A DNA stretch of 64,000 nucleotides from Alligator mississippiensis (Eukaryota; Chordata; Crocodylia; Alligatoridae). Shown here one piece after another: positions 46,051 through 59,793 of this stretch (position 1 is its first letter; every line of letters starts with the position of its first letter). The notes beneath the pieces are model-generated. The model searched no databases and was not told the DNA's origin. It was given only the letters and a program-made list of their open reading frames with translations. The position numbers and the translations under genes are program-made. The stretch is from contig NC_081826.1 in the NCBI RefSeq assembly GCF_030867095.1, positions 248,352,251 to 248,416,250 of the forward strand, written 5' to 3'.

Positions 46051-46767
46051 GATCTTTGATCACTTCAGTGATTCTGCTCATTTATACCACTGCAAAAAGT
46101 ACTGTCATGATTCCTTATTACATTAACACCAACCTTTAGATGAATATGTTACAACTCAAATATTCAATACATCCCTCTATAATCACATCTCATCTGTTCC
46201 TCCACATTATACACTTTGCTGGCTGACCACCTGTTTAGTTGTAGAGAACCCCGAATTCAAATCTATACACACTTGAAACCCTACAACAGTGTTTGGTTGA
46301 AAACTTGGCCTCGCCGTGGTTAATAAGAGGTTTACAGTTGACTTCAAGGGGGCCAGAGCTTTGTCTGGTGTCTCCCCCAGCATAAGACAGTAAAATAACT
46401 GTGTTTTACAATGGAGCTAGTTATAAACATGAATGGAACAAAAAATATATACTGTAATATATACCACATAAATAAAAAGACACACTGCTGGCATAAACAT
46501 TTATTGAAATATTGAATACTTATTGATTTAGAGGCTTTCAAAGTGTTTTTATTAAAATAATGTGACAATTTTCCACTCATGTTGTAAATGGTGAAGGGCC
46601 AAGTGGATGTTGTAATTTCTATTTGGCAATTAGCCCTTGGTAGGAGGGAGGTCAGGCAGGTTGCAGTTGGATCACAGGTAGTAGACCAAAAGTCCAGCCT
46701 GACTGAGATATGAACAGTCTTTTCCCCCTGAGCTGGAAGCCATCAGAGGAAGAAATTTGAGTTGTGC

Positions 46768-47040
46768 CTCATTAACTTCACATTAGCACTTTTTTGCCTC
46801 CAAAGTTGTTTACATAAAGACAAAAAAATTGTGAAATTACTAGTAAGAGCATCTCTGCTTTCTTGACCTCTGTCCCTTCTTGTCTTGCCTCATTTTCTCA
46901 GCTTCATTTCTCCATTTATGCATAAGAACATCCTACCACATGTTTGCTTGTAGTTTTGCCCCTATGCCTCATTTCTAGACTTTAGTCACCATAAGATTCA
47001 GAGCCTCCATTTTCAGTCAGTAACATTCAGGAAATGACAT
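46768..47040 (+). repeat. Diverged direct repeat, unit 2
   Basis: Partner of 44,432-44,714, about 2.3 kb downstream in the same orientation. Confidence 0.7.
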
Positions 47041-49477
47041 GTTCCTATTAGGAAAGTTCTTCGTGGCCCTGCCATCACCTCTTCAGTGAGCCATTTTTCT
47101 CACAGCTCACGTGTGACTGTATTAAAGAAAACTATGTTTTAACTAGTCAGGACTATCTACTTTGTGTCTCACAAAAGGCAATACTAGATTCACTGCAGAA
47201 AAGCACACGTATCTCCATGTAACAAAAGAAACCATTTAAGATACTCCAAAGGTTTCTATCCCTCTTTTAGTCTGTCCATTGACTGACCCAATATGCCCCA
47301 ACAGGCTTGGTTCCTAGTCGGATGCTCATACCATGTGATGCTTGGACTAAACTTGTCACAGATGAGACTGAGCCTAAACTCCCTTAAAGGACTACTTCAT
47401 TTACCATGTGGCAACCCATCATAGGCAATCATGGAATAACCAGTTAGTAGCAGTTGGTGTATGCACTGAATGTGAGAATACACGTTTTTGTTCTCTCTGC
47501 ACAGATGAGAAACAGCTCTGAATCTCTTTGTGGGTCCTGAACCTCTTCTCAACAATGTGTCCTCAGGCTCTGCTGTTCTAGTAAAGAAGTCTCTCTCTAG
47601 TAGCAAATGCAACATGAAATATCCTGTTATTTGAGCAAAAGAGGTTGCAAACCTAAAAAACATGTTCCAGTTCATTATTCTTCACATTTAACTGAAAGCA
47701 GAGTTGCATTTTAAAAAGAGAGAGAGAAAACAGCTCATCCTGGGCTTACTGCAGCTTATAATTGAGCAGTTACCATAAATCAGCATCACATTTAGCTGCT
47801 TTCTTCTTGCCTGATTTCTGCACTAAGTCCAATATGAAGAAACAAACCTGTGATTTGTTATTAGGAGAATTGCCACATCTTTCCAAAGCCAAGGAGGAGA
47901 GAGAGAGTGTACTGAAGGGCAAAGCACTAGGGGAGGGCTTTTTTCACTTCCTCTGAGCTCTTGCAGCAAAAGGCTTATTGCCATAAATCACCCCTGATTA
48001 GTTTATCATATATGTTTAGGTTAAATGTCTCAATAGCTCTTTTGTTCTTGAGAATCCAATCTCATTTTTATAGATATTTATTTGTAAAACTTCTAGACAG
48101 TTAATTTCATTTCCCATCTCTTTTTTGTTGGCTATGTTGTGGGAAATACTGTGTCATAAAACAGAAATACTCACAGGCACAAGAAGCAGGCAGTATGTCG
48201 GCTGTTGCTCCACCTCACTTAGATGCTGAAGTGTGTGGTTAGCAGACTTTATGGCCAGGATGTGATGCAGCTCAGGGTTTGGTTCTCAGGTGTTTTCCTA
48301 CAGGCATTTTCTAGTCTTTGGGAGAAATTAGGTCAAAAGAAAATAAAGCAAAAGGTCTTTGAGCATCTTGTGTTGTAGATACTCTAACACTGCCTGGGTT
48401 TTAGACTGTTTTTTTCTTTCTCAGCGTAGAGTGCACATTGAAAATACAAGCGTATCTGATAATGTGCTTCTGGTGACAAAGCTGGAAAGAGGCACAAACA
48501 CTGAATATTGTTTCCTTTCTTCAGATGGAAGGTCACTGAAATGTCTTCTCTGATGGGCAATATTCCAGTGATTTGAACAAAGTCATCTGGAGTCCTGGGC
48601 GCTCTTTACTTCACTGTCAGCTTCTCCATGTGGGATCTTGGACAAGTCACAAGCTTGCCTCTCTCTACCCTATGTAATACTCGTTTGCCTACCTCTCCAT
48701 GAAAAGTTGAATTAACAAACCTGGAAGGGCCTTGAAATCTTCATATTAATGGTGCTGTAGCTGTGTCAGGCCTAAAACCAGGCCCGTAAATACCAATCTT
48801 AGACACCTAAGTGCTGTTTTAAGTGATTAGTTTTAGATAACCATGTTTGACAATTGGTTATATTAATATATTCACTATATCAACACCTAATAACACTTGT
48901 ACTTGGCTTCCACGGAGGCCGTTGAAAGAAGGTGGAGTGACCTTTACTTCACCATGTCTGGTAAAGTTCCCTGCAGACAATGTCTAATACGGTTTTGATT
49001 TCCTAACGTAAACTTGGAGCAACTACTACAAATACAGAATATTTTCATATTTTCTAGCTGAATGAGTTCTCTCAGAGAAGTAAATCTCACCTATGGCCCA
49101 AGCCTGGTTTGTCTTACTCATGCATGTGGTTTCACATTTTTAAGGGGACCCTAATGTGTAAGATGAATAGGACAGGGCCATATTATATTTTATCTGGCTA
49201 CATCTTACTAAACCCAAAAGACCAGAGTAGTTGTGTTTGATACTAAGGGCATCTTAAGGGAACATTTTTTCTTTAAAATACTTCTGGGGACCTTTAGGCA
49301 CAAAAAAAAAAAAAAAATCAGAGGCTTGCTGCAGAGTACATTGAGTGAAAAGACTGAGATCAGTGTACTTCCACTACTGAGAAGGAAGAAAGGAATAATA
49401 TGCTGCATACACGCTTGGTGGGGAGAAGAGTGGTATTTCATAAGGGTACTTCACTACCTATGCCAACTGTGCTGGCT
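47041..49477. other. No gene seen
   Basis: AT-rich DNA. An A run lies near 49,303-49,317. About 47,690-47,960 has a balanced, non-repetitive texture that could be conserved noncoding sequence, without proof. Confidence 0.35.
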
Positions 49478-49587
49478 GGACCTGGAGTGGTCAGCCATTT
49501 CATTAAAGGGTCCTCTGCCTCCAGCCCCCGGGAGGGACTAGTAATGGCAGAGGACCCTTTAATGAAATGGCTGACCACTCCAGGTCC
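49478..49587. repeat. Perfect 42-bp inverted repeat with 26-nt spacer
   Basis: The left arm, 49,478-49,519, starts 'ggacctggagtggtcagcca'; its exact reverse complement occupies 49,546-49,587, with no mismatch over 42 bp. The spacer 49,520-49,545 is GC-rich in its first half and contains CCCGGG. The flanks outside the arms do not match. Transcribed RNA would form a long perfect stem. Confidence 0.95.
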
Positions 49588-51334
49588 TCATGGCTTCACC
49601 AGCCATCTGCTCCCTGGCTCCCTCTCTGCTTCAGTAATGGGGTAGGGGGTCCCATTACAAGGTCCCAAAGGAAAATGAGTTGCAGAAAGATCCCCTATCC
49701 ATTTACATTCAAGGCAACATCTTTAAAACCGGGCATTTCATAAAACAACAGCGCTTGCAAACTACTTAGTAATTAAAATTAGTTTCAGCTTTGACTGGAA
49801 ATGGATACAGGCAACATTTTCAACACTAACTAGTGATTTTTGGGCGCTTCCTGTTTTGAATGTTCATCTTGACACTTCTTCAAGGATTCCAATTTTCCAG
49901 AAAAGCAGGCATTCAGCCTCAGAAAATCAGGCTTTTATAGTGAATCCAAAAACGGAAGCCCTCAAAATCATGTCACTTTTGAAAATTTTAGCTCACTTAG
50001 GCCTCCCCTGGCCAATGCAAGCAGCTTTGAAACTCACAGCTGAACACTGATTCTGATTTGCTGTCTGCAGGCATGTCTATATTAGCGTGTCTGTTCTTCA
50101 GGCTGCCACTGAGAAATAAACCCCTGCCACCCACTCTCTTTTTGCACACTCCAAACCTGGAAATATAGGGCTGTGGGAGTGCCTGTCACCACTGCTCTCA
50201 AGACTTCTGTGTGCCTGTACTTCTGTGTCTGATTCATATTCATTGCCTGTCCTGAAACAAATATTTCTGGTTTATGCTGAACCTGCCCATTTGGCCTTTA
50301 AAGATACAGGATCAATCACTAACCAGGAACTGAAGATAAATAGCAGGAGGCTTCTGCAGCGGCTCAAGATATTTCATTCTACTAGACAGAAAAAACTCAT
50401 TGTCTGCTTGCTATGTTGCAGTTCATGTCATCTAAGACCAAGCAGCGTTCATCACTATTACTGCGTAATAATAAAAAACAATTAGCAGCTTTCTGCCAGT
50501 GACTGACATGGGAAAATAGTCTATCAGTCATCCCACGTACGGGGCTTTGTTGTTAACGAGCATTCCATTAAAACAACAAATCACACATACATTTTATCCA
50601 AAGAAATGAAATCCTTTCCCCCCATCTTGTTCCATTAAAGTGTCTGTCCTGATTAACTGCATCCCATTTAAGTGGTTTTGCCTGTACAATGAAATCAATG
50701 CTTTTCTATTTGGTGCACAGAAGCAAGCACATAAGTCCATTCAATTATCAAAGACTGTTTCTTTTCCCATTTACTTGTTGCTTGAGGAGTTATAGTCAGA
50801 AGTATCCATAAGTCTTTGTTCATAAAAATGTTAGAAGGAAGCCAGGGCCCCTTATCTTAGGGGTGTCTGCACTATTCATGAGACCTGCAGAATAGATAGC
50901 AGGAAACTCGCACTTTATCTCCACAAGGAAGTGACGCATTGCCGGAGGACAATGTGGGAGGAAACCATCTCTTCAGTTCCTTTGGGCTAGCTGGTGGCTG
51001 GTTTTGCAAGGGTAAGTGAGGACAAGGAATCTTTTCCTCCTTTGCATGCAGTGACTAGCCCTCTTTTCAGCCTTTTTGCTTCACTGAGTGCAAAGGTTGT
51101 TTCAGGCTAAGCCGTTAGTCTCTTCTAAATAGAGGAGGCAGAGCAGGGAGGTCCAAGCAAACAGGGGAGGACATGCTCCATTCTGCTAAGAGGTAACACT
51201 GCGGGAGCTCTGGGAGGCATTACCTATCCCTGCAGCATATTGCTGCCCAGAGCTCCACCCATCCCTCACTACTCAGCACTCTGCCTTAATGCCACAATCT
51301 GGCCCTTTGTCTTATATTCTGCACAAGCCAATTC
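49588..51334. promoter_or_regulatory. No gene; possible conserved noncoding element near 50.40-50.76 kb
   Basis: About 50,400-50,760 is non-repetitive and dense in homeodomain/SOX-like motifs (caattag, aacaaca, attaaa), the texture seen in vertebrate conserved enhancers. Conservation cannot be tested from one sequence, so the regulatory call is tentative. Confidence 0.2.
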
Positions 51335-51420
51335 TCCCCCAGCATTGGCAAGAGGATGGATGAGATGATTTCATACTGTAGGCCTTTTCCATCTCTAATG
51401 TTTATGATTTATGACACAGG
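51335..51420 (+). mobile_element. CR1 LINE, 3' tip
   Basis: Reads 'gatgagatgatttcatactg', 'taggccttttccatctctaa' then 'tgtttatgatttatgac', a degenerate CR1 terminus and tail. Confidence 0.55.
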
Positions 51421-54400
51421 TTGTCTCTCCCTCTTTCAAACTACTAACAAAATCCAAAAAGTCTGAGAAAATCTTAGGAGAGCCGTGGTTTCTTTCTCTT
51501 GCTGCTGATGGGAATAGCAGAGACATTCATTTATTTGGCTGGAGATTTCAATCACTCCCTGGAATAGGCTGCTTATGCTAAGCATGTACTTCATTTTGCA
51601 AATGGAATTTAGTGCCATTATACATCTTTCATGTATTGACCAAGTTGGGGCTGAAATCTCAGCAACTGCAATGCCTGAATGCACGCAGCTCTGGAAAACT
51701 GGACACACTATTAGTGAAAATTGTTCCATCTTCCTACATGGTCCTGAAACAGTGTCAGCCAACTCAAACAGAGCGGTGTGCTCCAATCTGCACCCTTTTC
51801 TGTTTGGACCTCCAGCTTTTGGTCAAATAAAATTGATCCCTAAAACACACTTTAAACATCTTGATAAAGAAAGAGAACATTGTACCAGCTCAGAAGGAAA
51901 ACTAGAGACCAAGGGTTGAAGGGGATAATGAGGGTAAATGCTTTGATTAAATCCAGGGTTCATGTTCAGCAGATGTAAATCATAACCAGGTGCTGGAAAT
52001 GGGAGATGGGATTTTCAGATGTTTTTTAATTAAATTAAATGAAAATGACAACTTGGCTTCAGTTTTATTTCACCCAGAGACACTCTACATAGGTGCTTAA
52101 TCCCTGGTGATAGACACTATAAAAATGCCTTCTATGTAAATATACATAATTAAATCCAATTCTTCATGACTTTCAAACACCGCTTGAGTTGATCTGTAAT
52201 CTATGAGCCAAATTGTGTCAGCTATTCATATATGCTGACATAAACAGGGTGTACCTGAAGGGCTTTGTGTATGAACTTTTTAAATACCCTTAGATAATGA
52301 CCCCATGTGGTTGCATGATCCTACTACAGAGACAGCAACTTTTTAAATATCGAATATTGAAATAACCCACTGGCTCAAAATATCTGAATTTATTCTCTCA
52401 CTCTTCTCAGAGAACTATATGATAAGGGCACATTGGCTTAGGAAGGCCACTGGACACAAAAGTAAGCATACAGGTAAACCTTTCAGTCCTGGGGCCCAGG
52501 TAACACTTACTCATACAAGCAGTTCCACTGAAATCAGTGGGACTGTTCTATTCAAATGGGACACTGAGTCATGATGCTGTTAGAGAAATCAGCAGGAAGC
52601 TTGATAAAAGACCACTGGCAGCAGTATTAAAATGAGTTCCACATTCAAAACTGCCAATTATTTTAATGTCCTCTACAATATTTATATTAATTTTATTCTA
52701 TGTGATCCAGTTAATGGAATCATCCTAAATATAGTGACAGAAGTTTCACCTAACGTGTATTATTGCAGCACAACAGACATTTATAAATTTTAAACAATGA
52801 ACACAGAAAAGGAATAACAATAAACCATGCAAATCTAATTTCCTTGGAGAGAAATAAACATCCTGCTATATATTTTCTATTCCCCCAGATGATGCCATGT
52901 CAAATCTGTGAAGGGAAGTAATGCTGCCTTCAGACTGCTAGATAAATTGTTAACCCTTTCAACTGAGTGCTTAACTGAAAATTTTGGATCTTGTAAATTA
53001 TTCCAGCTAGCAAGATTAAGTGGAGTCAGAAGTCTCTATGTGGCAGCACTGTTCCTTTAAAGAGTCCTGTTTCCCTGAAGGCAGGGGTGCACCTCAACTT
53101 GTGGTCATCAACAGATTTTACTTGTATGCTCCTACTTTTTTGCAAAGTCCATTAAAGAAAATACTAACATCAATCCCAAAACTAATACTTGGGGGACTCC
53201 TTTAGTAATCTCTCTCCAGCCCAGCATTTCCTTTTTCAACACTACCCCTTTTTGAAGAATTATCGATTTTTATTTTCCTTGTACCAGTGAATTAATGTTG
53301 ATATGAATTAAATGAATGTTTTGGGCTGGGATTAGAAAGGGAAGGTGATTATTTGGTGCACACAAGGAAGGAAGGCATTTGAGATCTTGTCAGGCATTGC
53401 ATTTAAGAACCACAGGAAGTAGAAAATGGTGGAAGGATGCTAAAGAGAAATGTAGGATAAATACTTGTTGGGAATATAGGATCAGGGAAGGAAATGAAAG
53501 CAGAAATATGGGAGAGTGAAGCTGTTCCTCTGAGTATAGAACAAGAAAACTGAATAGGTTATAGAAGGGAACTGGGACTTTAGAAGTCATTTCCAGAAGG
53601 CAAGAAGATGGTCAAGTTGCTGTAGTTTCATTTAGGAGGGTGGGCAGTTCATTTTTTTAAACTCATTTTTTTTCTCAGAAAATGTTCAGACACTCTTCCA
53701 GCCACCACTAAGCATGGCTGGACTTGTTTTTACTAACTTCTTTTCCTACCATTTCTACTTCAGTGTTTCCACAGTTTTTTTCTACAGAGGATGATGGCAA
53801 GCCTTGAAAAATGTTTATTAATCCTAAATGTACTGCTATATCTAACATCCTGAGTTAAAGAGGGTTCTTTCCCCCACACCTCCTTATTCAAATAAAGTGC
53901 CAGTCTGTTATCAGCCTACCAAATTGCACTGAGCATCTGAAGTGCATCATGTACATATACATGGAGGTTATATGTTACAAGGAAGAAAGCAAGAAGAAAT
54001 AATTCATTTAAGTCTAATGTACATGTTGTTTTGTATACACATATTGTAAAGAGTGATTACTTTTGAAAGTAAGTAGTGGGAAAGAAAAGTTAATGAGATC
54101 ATGATATACTTGACCAAAATGTAATCTCATAATCAAAGAAGTAATATTTCTCTCCCAAGGGCAGTACTTTATATAGCAATTGCTCAAGAAACAGTAACTA
54201 TTTAGTTTATTACATTTTTTTCTCTCTCTCTTTAAAAAGGATGTAAATCTTTCAGAATGTAAAGATTTGTTGAATAAACACAGACTTCAAATGATGAAAT
54301 ATTATGTATAAAAACATATACGCTTAGTAAGTAGTTATTTTAGAAGTATAAAACACTGTGGGGGTCTAAAAATTAATGAAAGACAGCATGTTTTACCTAC

Positions 54401-55129
54401 TGTGAAACAGCTACACATTTTACTCTTCCTTAATGGTACATTTAAAAAGGACTGTTTAAACTGAAGAAAACAAAAAACATAATGCCATAAATATTGCCAT
54501 AATGTATGGCAATATTGAGGAATGGACTTAATTTAATGATGATGTTTGAGCTTTAAGCTGAGTTTTATAATGTCATATGGCTTTAAATCTTGAGAGTCTT
54601 ATCTCTATTTTTTTTTAATTAGATTTTTTTCTATTTAGTTCTGTATGGTATTCCTATATGGTACAATGCATTGCTATGTAGAGGTACCTGACCTAGCTCA
54701 GCTTGGAGCCCAGAACCAATATTGCTATGCTAGCATGGTGCTCCATTTTGGCTAATTAGCCATGCTTCTCAGCCCAGAGGGAGCACTGCACTGACACAGC
54801 TCTACCCGTTATAGATCCAGCCTGGGCAACCTGAGGTATCTCTACATTGTGCTTCATTGTGTCATATCATCATGGGCTCTCCTATTTTGCATAATCTCAT
54901 GGGTGCAGAATTCACACATTGCTGCAGAATCTGAGCTTTCATTTAAAAATATGTAACTAGCTTTCTGTATACACATGGATATACACATATATCTTTTGTC
55001 TCTTATTGTTGCAAAGAATGTATTGACATGAATGTACAATTAAAGCGCTCCGTGCATCGGGGAGGAGAACACACCATCAAATTCAAGGGGTGCTGTGCAG
55101 ATCTGACAGCAGAATTTCACTGTCATGTA
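51421..55129. other. No gene seen
   Basis: Long AT-rich stretch. The one structure is a small hairpin near 54,490-54,517 with 'aatattgccata' and 'tatggcaatatt' arms. No exon or transposon end recognised. Confidence 0.4.
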
Positions 55130-55385
55130 ACTGCCACAAATTGTTAGAGAGAAGGTTCAGGCTGGACATCAGGAGACATTACTTTATGGTTAGGGCTGCC
55201 AGGCTCTGGAATGGGCTCCCAAGTGAGGTGGTACTCTCCTACCTTGGGGGTCTTCAAGAGGAGGCTGGACAGATATTTGGCTGGGGTGATATGATCCCAG
55301 CAACCGTTCCTGCCCGGGGCAGGGGGTCGGACCTAATGATCTGTTTAGGTCCTTTCTGACCCTAAGTACTATGATACTATGATCA
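55130..55385 (+). mobile_element. CR1 LINE, 3' fragment
   Basis: Translates in pieces to CHKLLERRFRLDIRRHYFMV and RAARLWNGLPSEVVLSYLGG, then the short CR1 3' region 'gacctaatgatctg', 'ggtcctttctgaccctaa' and a 'ctatgatactatgat' tail. It is 5'-truncated. Confidence 0.9.
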
Positions 55386-58200
55386 TTTTATGGTGCCATC
55401 AGTGAACTCACATTTTTTTCTTTATGTTATGGACAGGTATTATAGAAGTGTTATGACTTGGCTACAAGTTCTTAGATAGGAAACAACATCTGCTAGGCTT
55501 GGTTTATGAAAGACACTGAATATATTGGGCTAGATTTACTTTCCTAAGTCAGAGTAGTGGGGGTATAAGACTAAAACAGACATTTTGGGACTTCTGCAGG
55601 AAACCTGTACCAAAGGGAGATTAGTTTGCCCATGTCTGAGTGCCTCACCAAGAAGTTCTCCCAATGGAGGGCATCCTTAAGCTGTTATATTTGGTAGGAC
55701 TTCCAACTATTAAATTCCACTGGAATATTTTTGTCAGCAAAAGCTCCTGAGTAAAGGTACCACCGTCTCCCATCATGTAAGCATCATACATGGAATGTTT
55801 TTTGTACATCTTCACAGTGGTCCTGTGTAGAAGCTGTTATTTTATGCTTTAAGGCAACATAAACACACAAACCTAGTTTTCCAGAAAACCAGAGTAGTTG
55901 TAAAGCTACCCCTACTGATACACTCGTGTTCCTATAATAGAAGATATATGCAATACTGCATATTTTTCTGCCTAACTTTCAACCTGATTATACAAACTTT
56001 TGAAAAAAACATCTCTAGGGATTTATTACATCTGCCAATTGACTGTAACAGTTGTTATTTTTTTAAACAATATTTTATTATTAGAAACTAACAGTATCTT
56101 GAAAGAAGAATTTTGAAGGATGTTCAGCTCAGTTTAACTACAGTTTCTGCTTCAGGCACAATTTTTCCAAGCTTTTATATTTCAGGTTAAGTCATGGAGT
56201 ATTTTCACATTGAAATTGAGACTATATACAAACATTTGCTGAAAGCACTGTCAGATCAGCATTGAAAGATTTTAAATCAGGCGATGTCTATGAATGGATG
56301 CCTGAATAGGCCTTTTGTAATCCTGTCATTTCTCAGGCACACAATCTTTGTAGCAAGCAAAATACATTAACCATTTCTGTTTTGACTTTATAATTTATAA
56401 CGTTGTTCCAAAAATGGGTGCTAAATTTAGATATATAATTCTTCTTTCAGGGCCCCAATAATGCAAACACTTATACAGGTGATTAATTTTAAGTACAAAT
56501 CTTTTGCTTATAATTAAGCATATTCTGAAATATTTGCCAGATCAGGGTCTACAGAGCCTGATTTTTCAAATCTGCTTCATACCAGTTCTCTCTGAATTCT
56601 ACATTTAAGATACAACATATGTAACAAGTACTTAACTTGAACATGTTGAATAATCCTGCTTTCTGCAGTGGGACTGTTCACATGCTTAAATATATTGCTG
56701 GATCAGAGCTTTAGTAGGATAGGGGATCTATCTGCAAAGCTCAGATTCTACAAAAAATTATGCCCATGCTTAATTTTACATGCTTGAGTAGGCTCACTGC
56801 CAGGTAAACACATGTGCAAACCTTTGCAGAATCAGGGATTTCATGTGTAGCATAAATGAATTCTGATTACTCAGGCAGGAAAAAAAAAATCAGGCATTCA
56901 TGTATTTTGCCATCTACAACCTTTACATTTACTGCTTCCAACCTAAAAAATAAAAGCAGGCAAACAAACCCCACCCTCCCCTCCAGTAAAGAAATCATTT
57001 TAATGCATTTATTCTTTTAAAAAATCATCATAAGAAAAATCATTAAAGCATCATAAATGATTGTTTTAATGGCTATATTTCAATACAAAAGAAAAGAATA
57101 TTGACTTATATTATACTCTCAAAGGCAAAAATACATTTTACAGTGCATATTGAAATCATATTCAGCCTAGAAAAGTATCTTCTGTTGGATTTAAGGAACT
57201 TACAAAATTACTTTTATATTGTTGTTGCATGTTACAAGGTATAATTTTTTAACTCATTGTTTTTTAATAAGCATCTCAATGACAACTCCTGGGCTGCGTT
57301 TGAACTGTGTTGAGCAACTCAAGAAAGTAGGCAACTGTTAGGGTGAATACAAAGGTAAAGTGTTTCCTGAGGACATGCAAGGTGGGACTTCCAGATGTCC
57401 TTCAGACTGAATTTCTACATCTGGGTATAAAGATGTCCTGGCCATGTCCTTTTTCCTCAGACACATTCTCTGTCCTAGAGACACTTACAATAATCCACTG
57501 TAACAGGCCTATGACCTTGTAGGATTATTCTATGAATTTTTATTCACACCCTGAATTGGTTTCAGGCTACTTTGCATCACCAGAATGACACTAATAATAT
57601 ATGAATGGCAGAATGGCCCAAACTTTGCAAGCTCAAGAAACTAAAATTCTGGGGTGAAAAATTTGGACAATGGATGTGTACCTAGATAGACTAGAATAAT
57701 GTATCCTTATTTAGAAATAACCACCTTTGCATGGGGGTCTTAAGTCAGTTTCAGTATAATAAAACATTATGGTTTAACAGCTTGTTTTGAATATAAACAT
57801 TATTTTTTCAGTTTCTCACCAAAAACAGACAAAACCCATAGTTAGATGTCATCAAAGAGATCCTCTGGCTCAGCACTATTTTTTGGTATTTCCAAAGATG
57901 ACGTCTTGGTTGAGTGCTTGTCTCTTGCCTCTGGTGGATCAGGATTAGGTCTAGAAGTTAAAGTAATGATACTTATAAAAACAAATGTAGACGCACAATT
58001 AAGAAATCAGGCACAAACACAGAAAAGTTAATCCTTTAATTGTCTATTCAGAGATCTTTTGTTAAGGTTCAACATAGGATCAACATATACATGTACAACA
58101 TTGCTGAGATGTCAATGTGTCCCTCAGGTTGCTAGGTAAGACTTTGTGGAGATTTGGAGTGAGGTGCTAGCCACATGTTGATGCCACCCAGCCATGGGTG
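55386..58200. other. No gene seen
   Basis: AT-rich, stop-dense DNA without a recognised feature. Confidence 0.4.
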
Positions 58201-58384
58201 AATCTAGGATTTACTGAAGATGGGTGTTGTATACTGTTCCTTAACAATGGGGACATGGGGCTGAGGTATGGCCCCTGGGCCAGCAGGGGATACTGAGGAG
58301 CTGGCTGACCTGGGGGTGCAGGGTTGGGAAGAATGACTTCTGCCCTGCTCTAACTGGGGGGATTTGGGGAACAACTGAGTGAGC

Positions 58385-58760
58385 AGCTGTGCTTGGCTGG
58401 GAACAGTGGTGGCGATGCACAGTTTACTCCTTCCAGCCTCCGCTCCTTGCCTGTTGCCTCCTTCCCTCTCCAATGTTCCCCACTAATTGGAAGTGGGGGT
58501 TGGAAGGGGAGACATATGTGCTGCTGCTGTCCTTGGCCAAGCCTGGCTCTCTGTTCATCAATGTGGGGCACAAGTGGTTCAAGAAAGGCTCTGGGACTCT
58601 CTCCCAAGACTGCATCAGCTGGGGACAGGAGTGGCACTGTGCAGGTTACTCCTTCCAGCACCTGCTCCTGACCAGCAGGGGAAAACTGCAGGGGACAGGC
58701 AGGGAACATGTATTGGAAGGAGGAACCTACGTGCCGCACAGGTGGAAGGTGGGTAGGACT
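58385..58760 (+). repeat. Two direct units of the 12.5-kb foldback family
   Basis: Units starting near 58,385 and 58,615 each carry 'gctggg(g/a)acag(t/g)(g/a)gtggc', 'ca(c)agtttactccttccagc' or 'caggttactccttccagc', and 'ctgctcct/ccgctcct'. The first also has 'cttggccaagcctgg'. The same motifs form the arms of the foldback at 12,465-13,089. Confidence 0.65.
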
Positions 58761-58869
58761 GCAGTGACACACCCCTCTGTATCTTCCCCTATACCCAGTT
58801 CTACCTCTTCTCATCTGACCCAGGTTCTGCAGTCAGTCCTTTCCCAGCACCTGGATGCAACTGGGGACT

Positions 58870-59747
58870 GGATTCAGGTGAACTAAGTAAAACTGAATCC
58901 AGACAAGACAGAGGTGATGGTAGGTAGATCACTTAACCTGAGGTGGAAACTAGGACATATATCTTTGATGGGGTTCAGCCTCCCCTTGTCCCTTATATTT
59001 GCAAACCTGGATCCTGCTGCACCTGGATCTTTGTGTGGCAGTGGTGGCTAGGGGCACCAACTGGTGAGAAAGCTGCAATGTTCTCTTTCAGATCTGACCA
59101 CCACTATCCTTTGCAACCTCAAGGCTGCCCTCCTGCAGTGCACTTTACATAAGGCTGTCTTTGAAGACCATTCAGAAGCTGCAGCTGGTGCAGAATGCAG
59201 TGGCCTACCTTCTGCAGCAGAATGGCTCCCCTGAAGTGTATAATGCTGGCTGGAGTCCATACTGGCTCCCAATAGCTTTCCAGGTGATTTTCAAAGCGCT
59301 GATTTTGACCTATAAGGTCCTCAATGATCTGGGCCTTGCATATCTAAGGAGCTACCTTTTCCATTATGCCCCATCATGATCCCTAAGGTCAGTAAAGAGC
59401 AACTCCTGCAAGTACCATCAATGTGCCAAATCTGCTAGGTGAAAACGCATGGAAGGTCATTCTCAGAAGTTGCTCCTTTGCTCTGGAACTCCCTCTGTCT
59501 TGAGGCCTGCTAGAAACTGAACCTGGACATCTTTCAGAAGTGCTGCAAGGTTTTCCAATTTGGGTAGGCATTTAGCAAACAAAACTAGGCTGGGACAATG
59601 TTAATAGGGTCTTTGTTTTATGTTGATATTCTAGGTGCCTTTTCAGTAGTTTCTCTCTCTTGTTTGTTCTCCTGTTTTATAAGTTGCTCTGTTCTCTTAT
59701 TGTAAGCTGCTCTGAGCCTTTGTTAGGAGAGGTGACATGCACATTGA
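58870..59747 (+). mobile_element. L2-like LINE, 3' fragment
   Basis: Peptides in successive frames are LNPDKTEVMVGRS (58,890-58,930), a motif just after the polymerase in L2-type LINEs, and KLQLVQNAVAYLLQQNGSPE with YWLPIAFQVIFKALILTYKV and LNDLGLAYLRSYL (59,161-59,379), the L2 C-terminal region. The 3' end 'aagctgctctgagcc' followed by 'cattgaataaa' fits the L2 untranslated region. Frames are broken, and 5' truncation is severe. Confidence 0.8.
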
Positions 59748-59793
59748 ATAAAAATAAATAAATAAATAAATAAATAAAGCAAGCAAGCAAGCA
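59748..59793 (+). repeat. (AAAT)n then (AAGC)n microsatellite at the LINE tail
   Basis: About seven AAAT units continue directly into about four AAGC units, immediately after the L2-like 3' end, so the array likely grew from the LINE tail. Confidence 0.9.
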
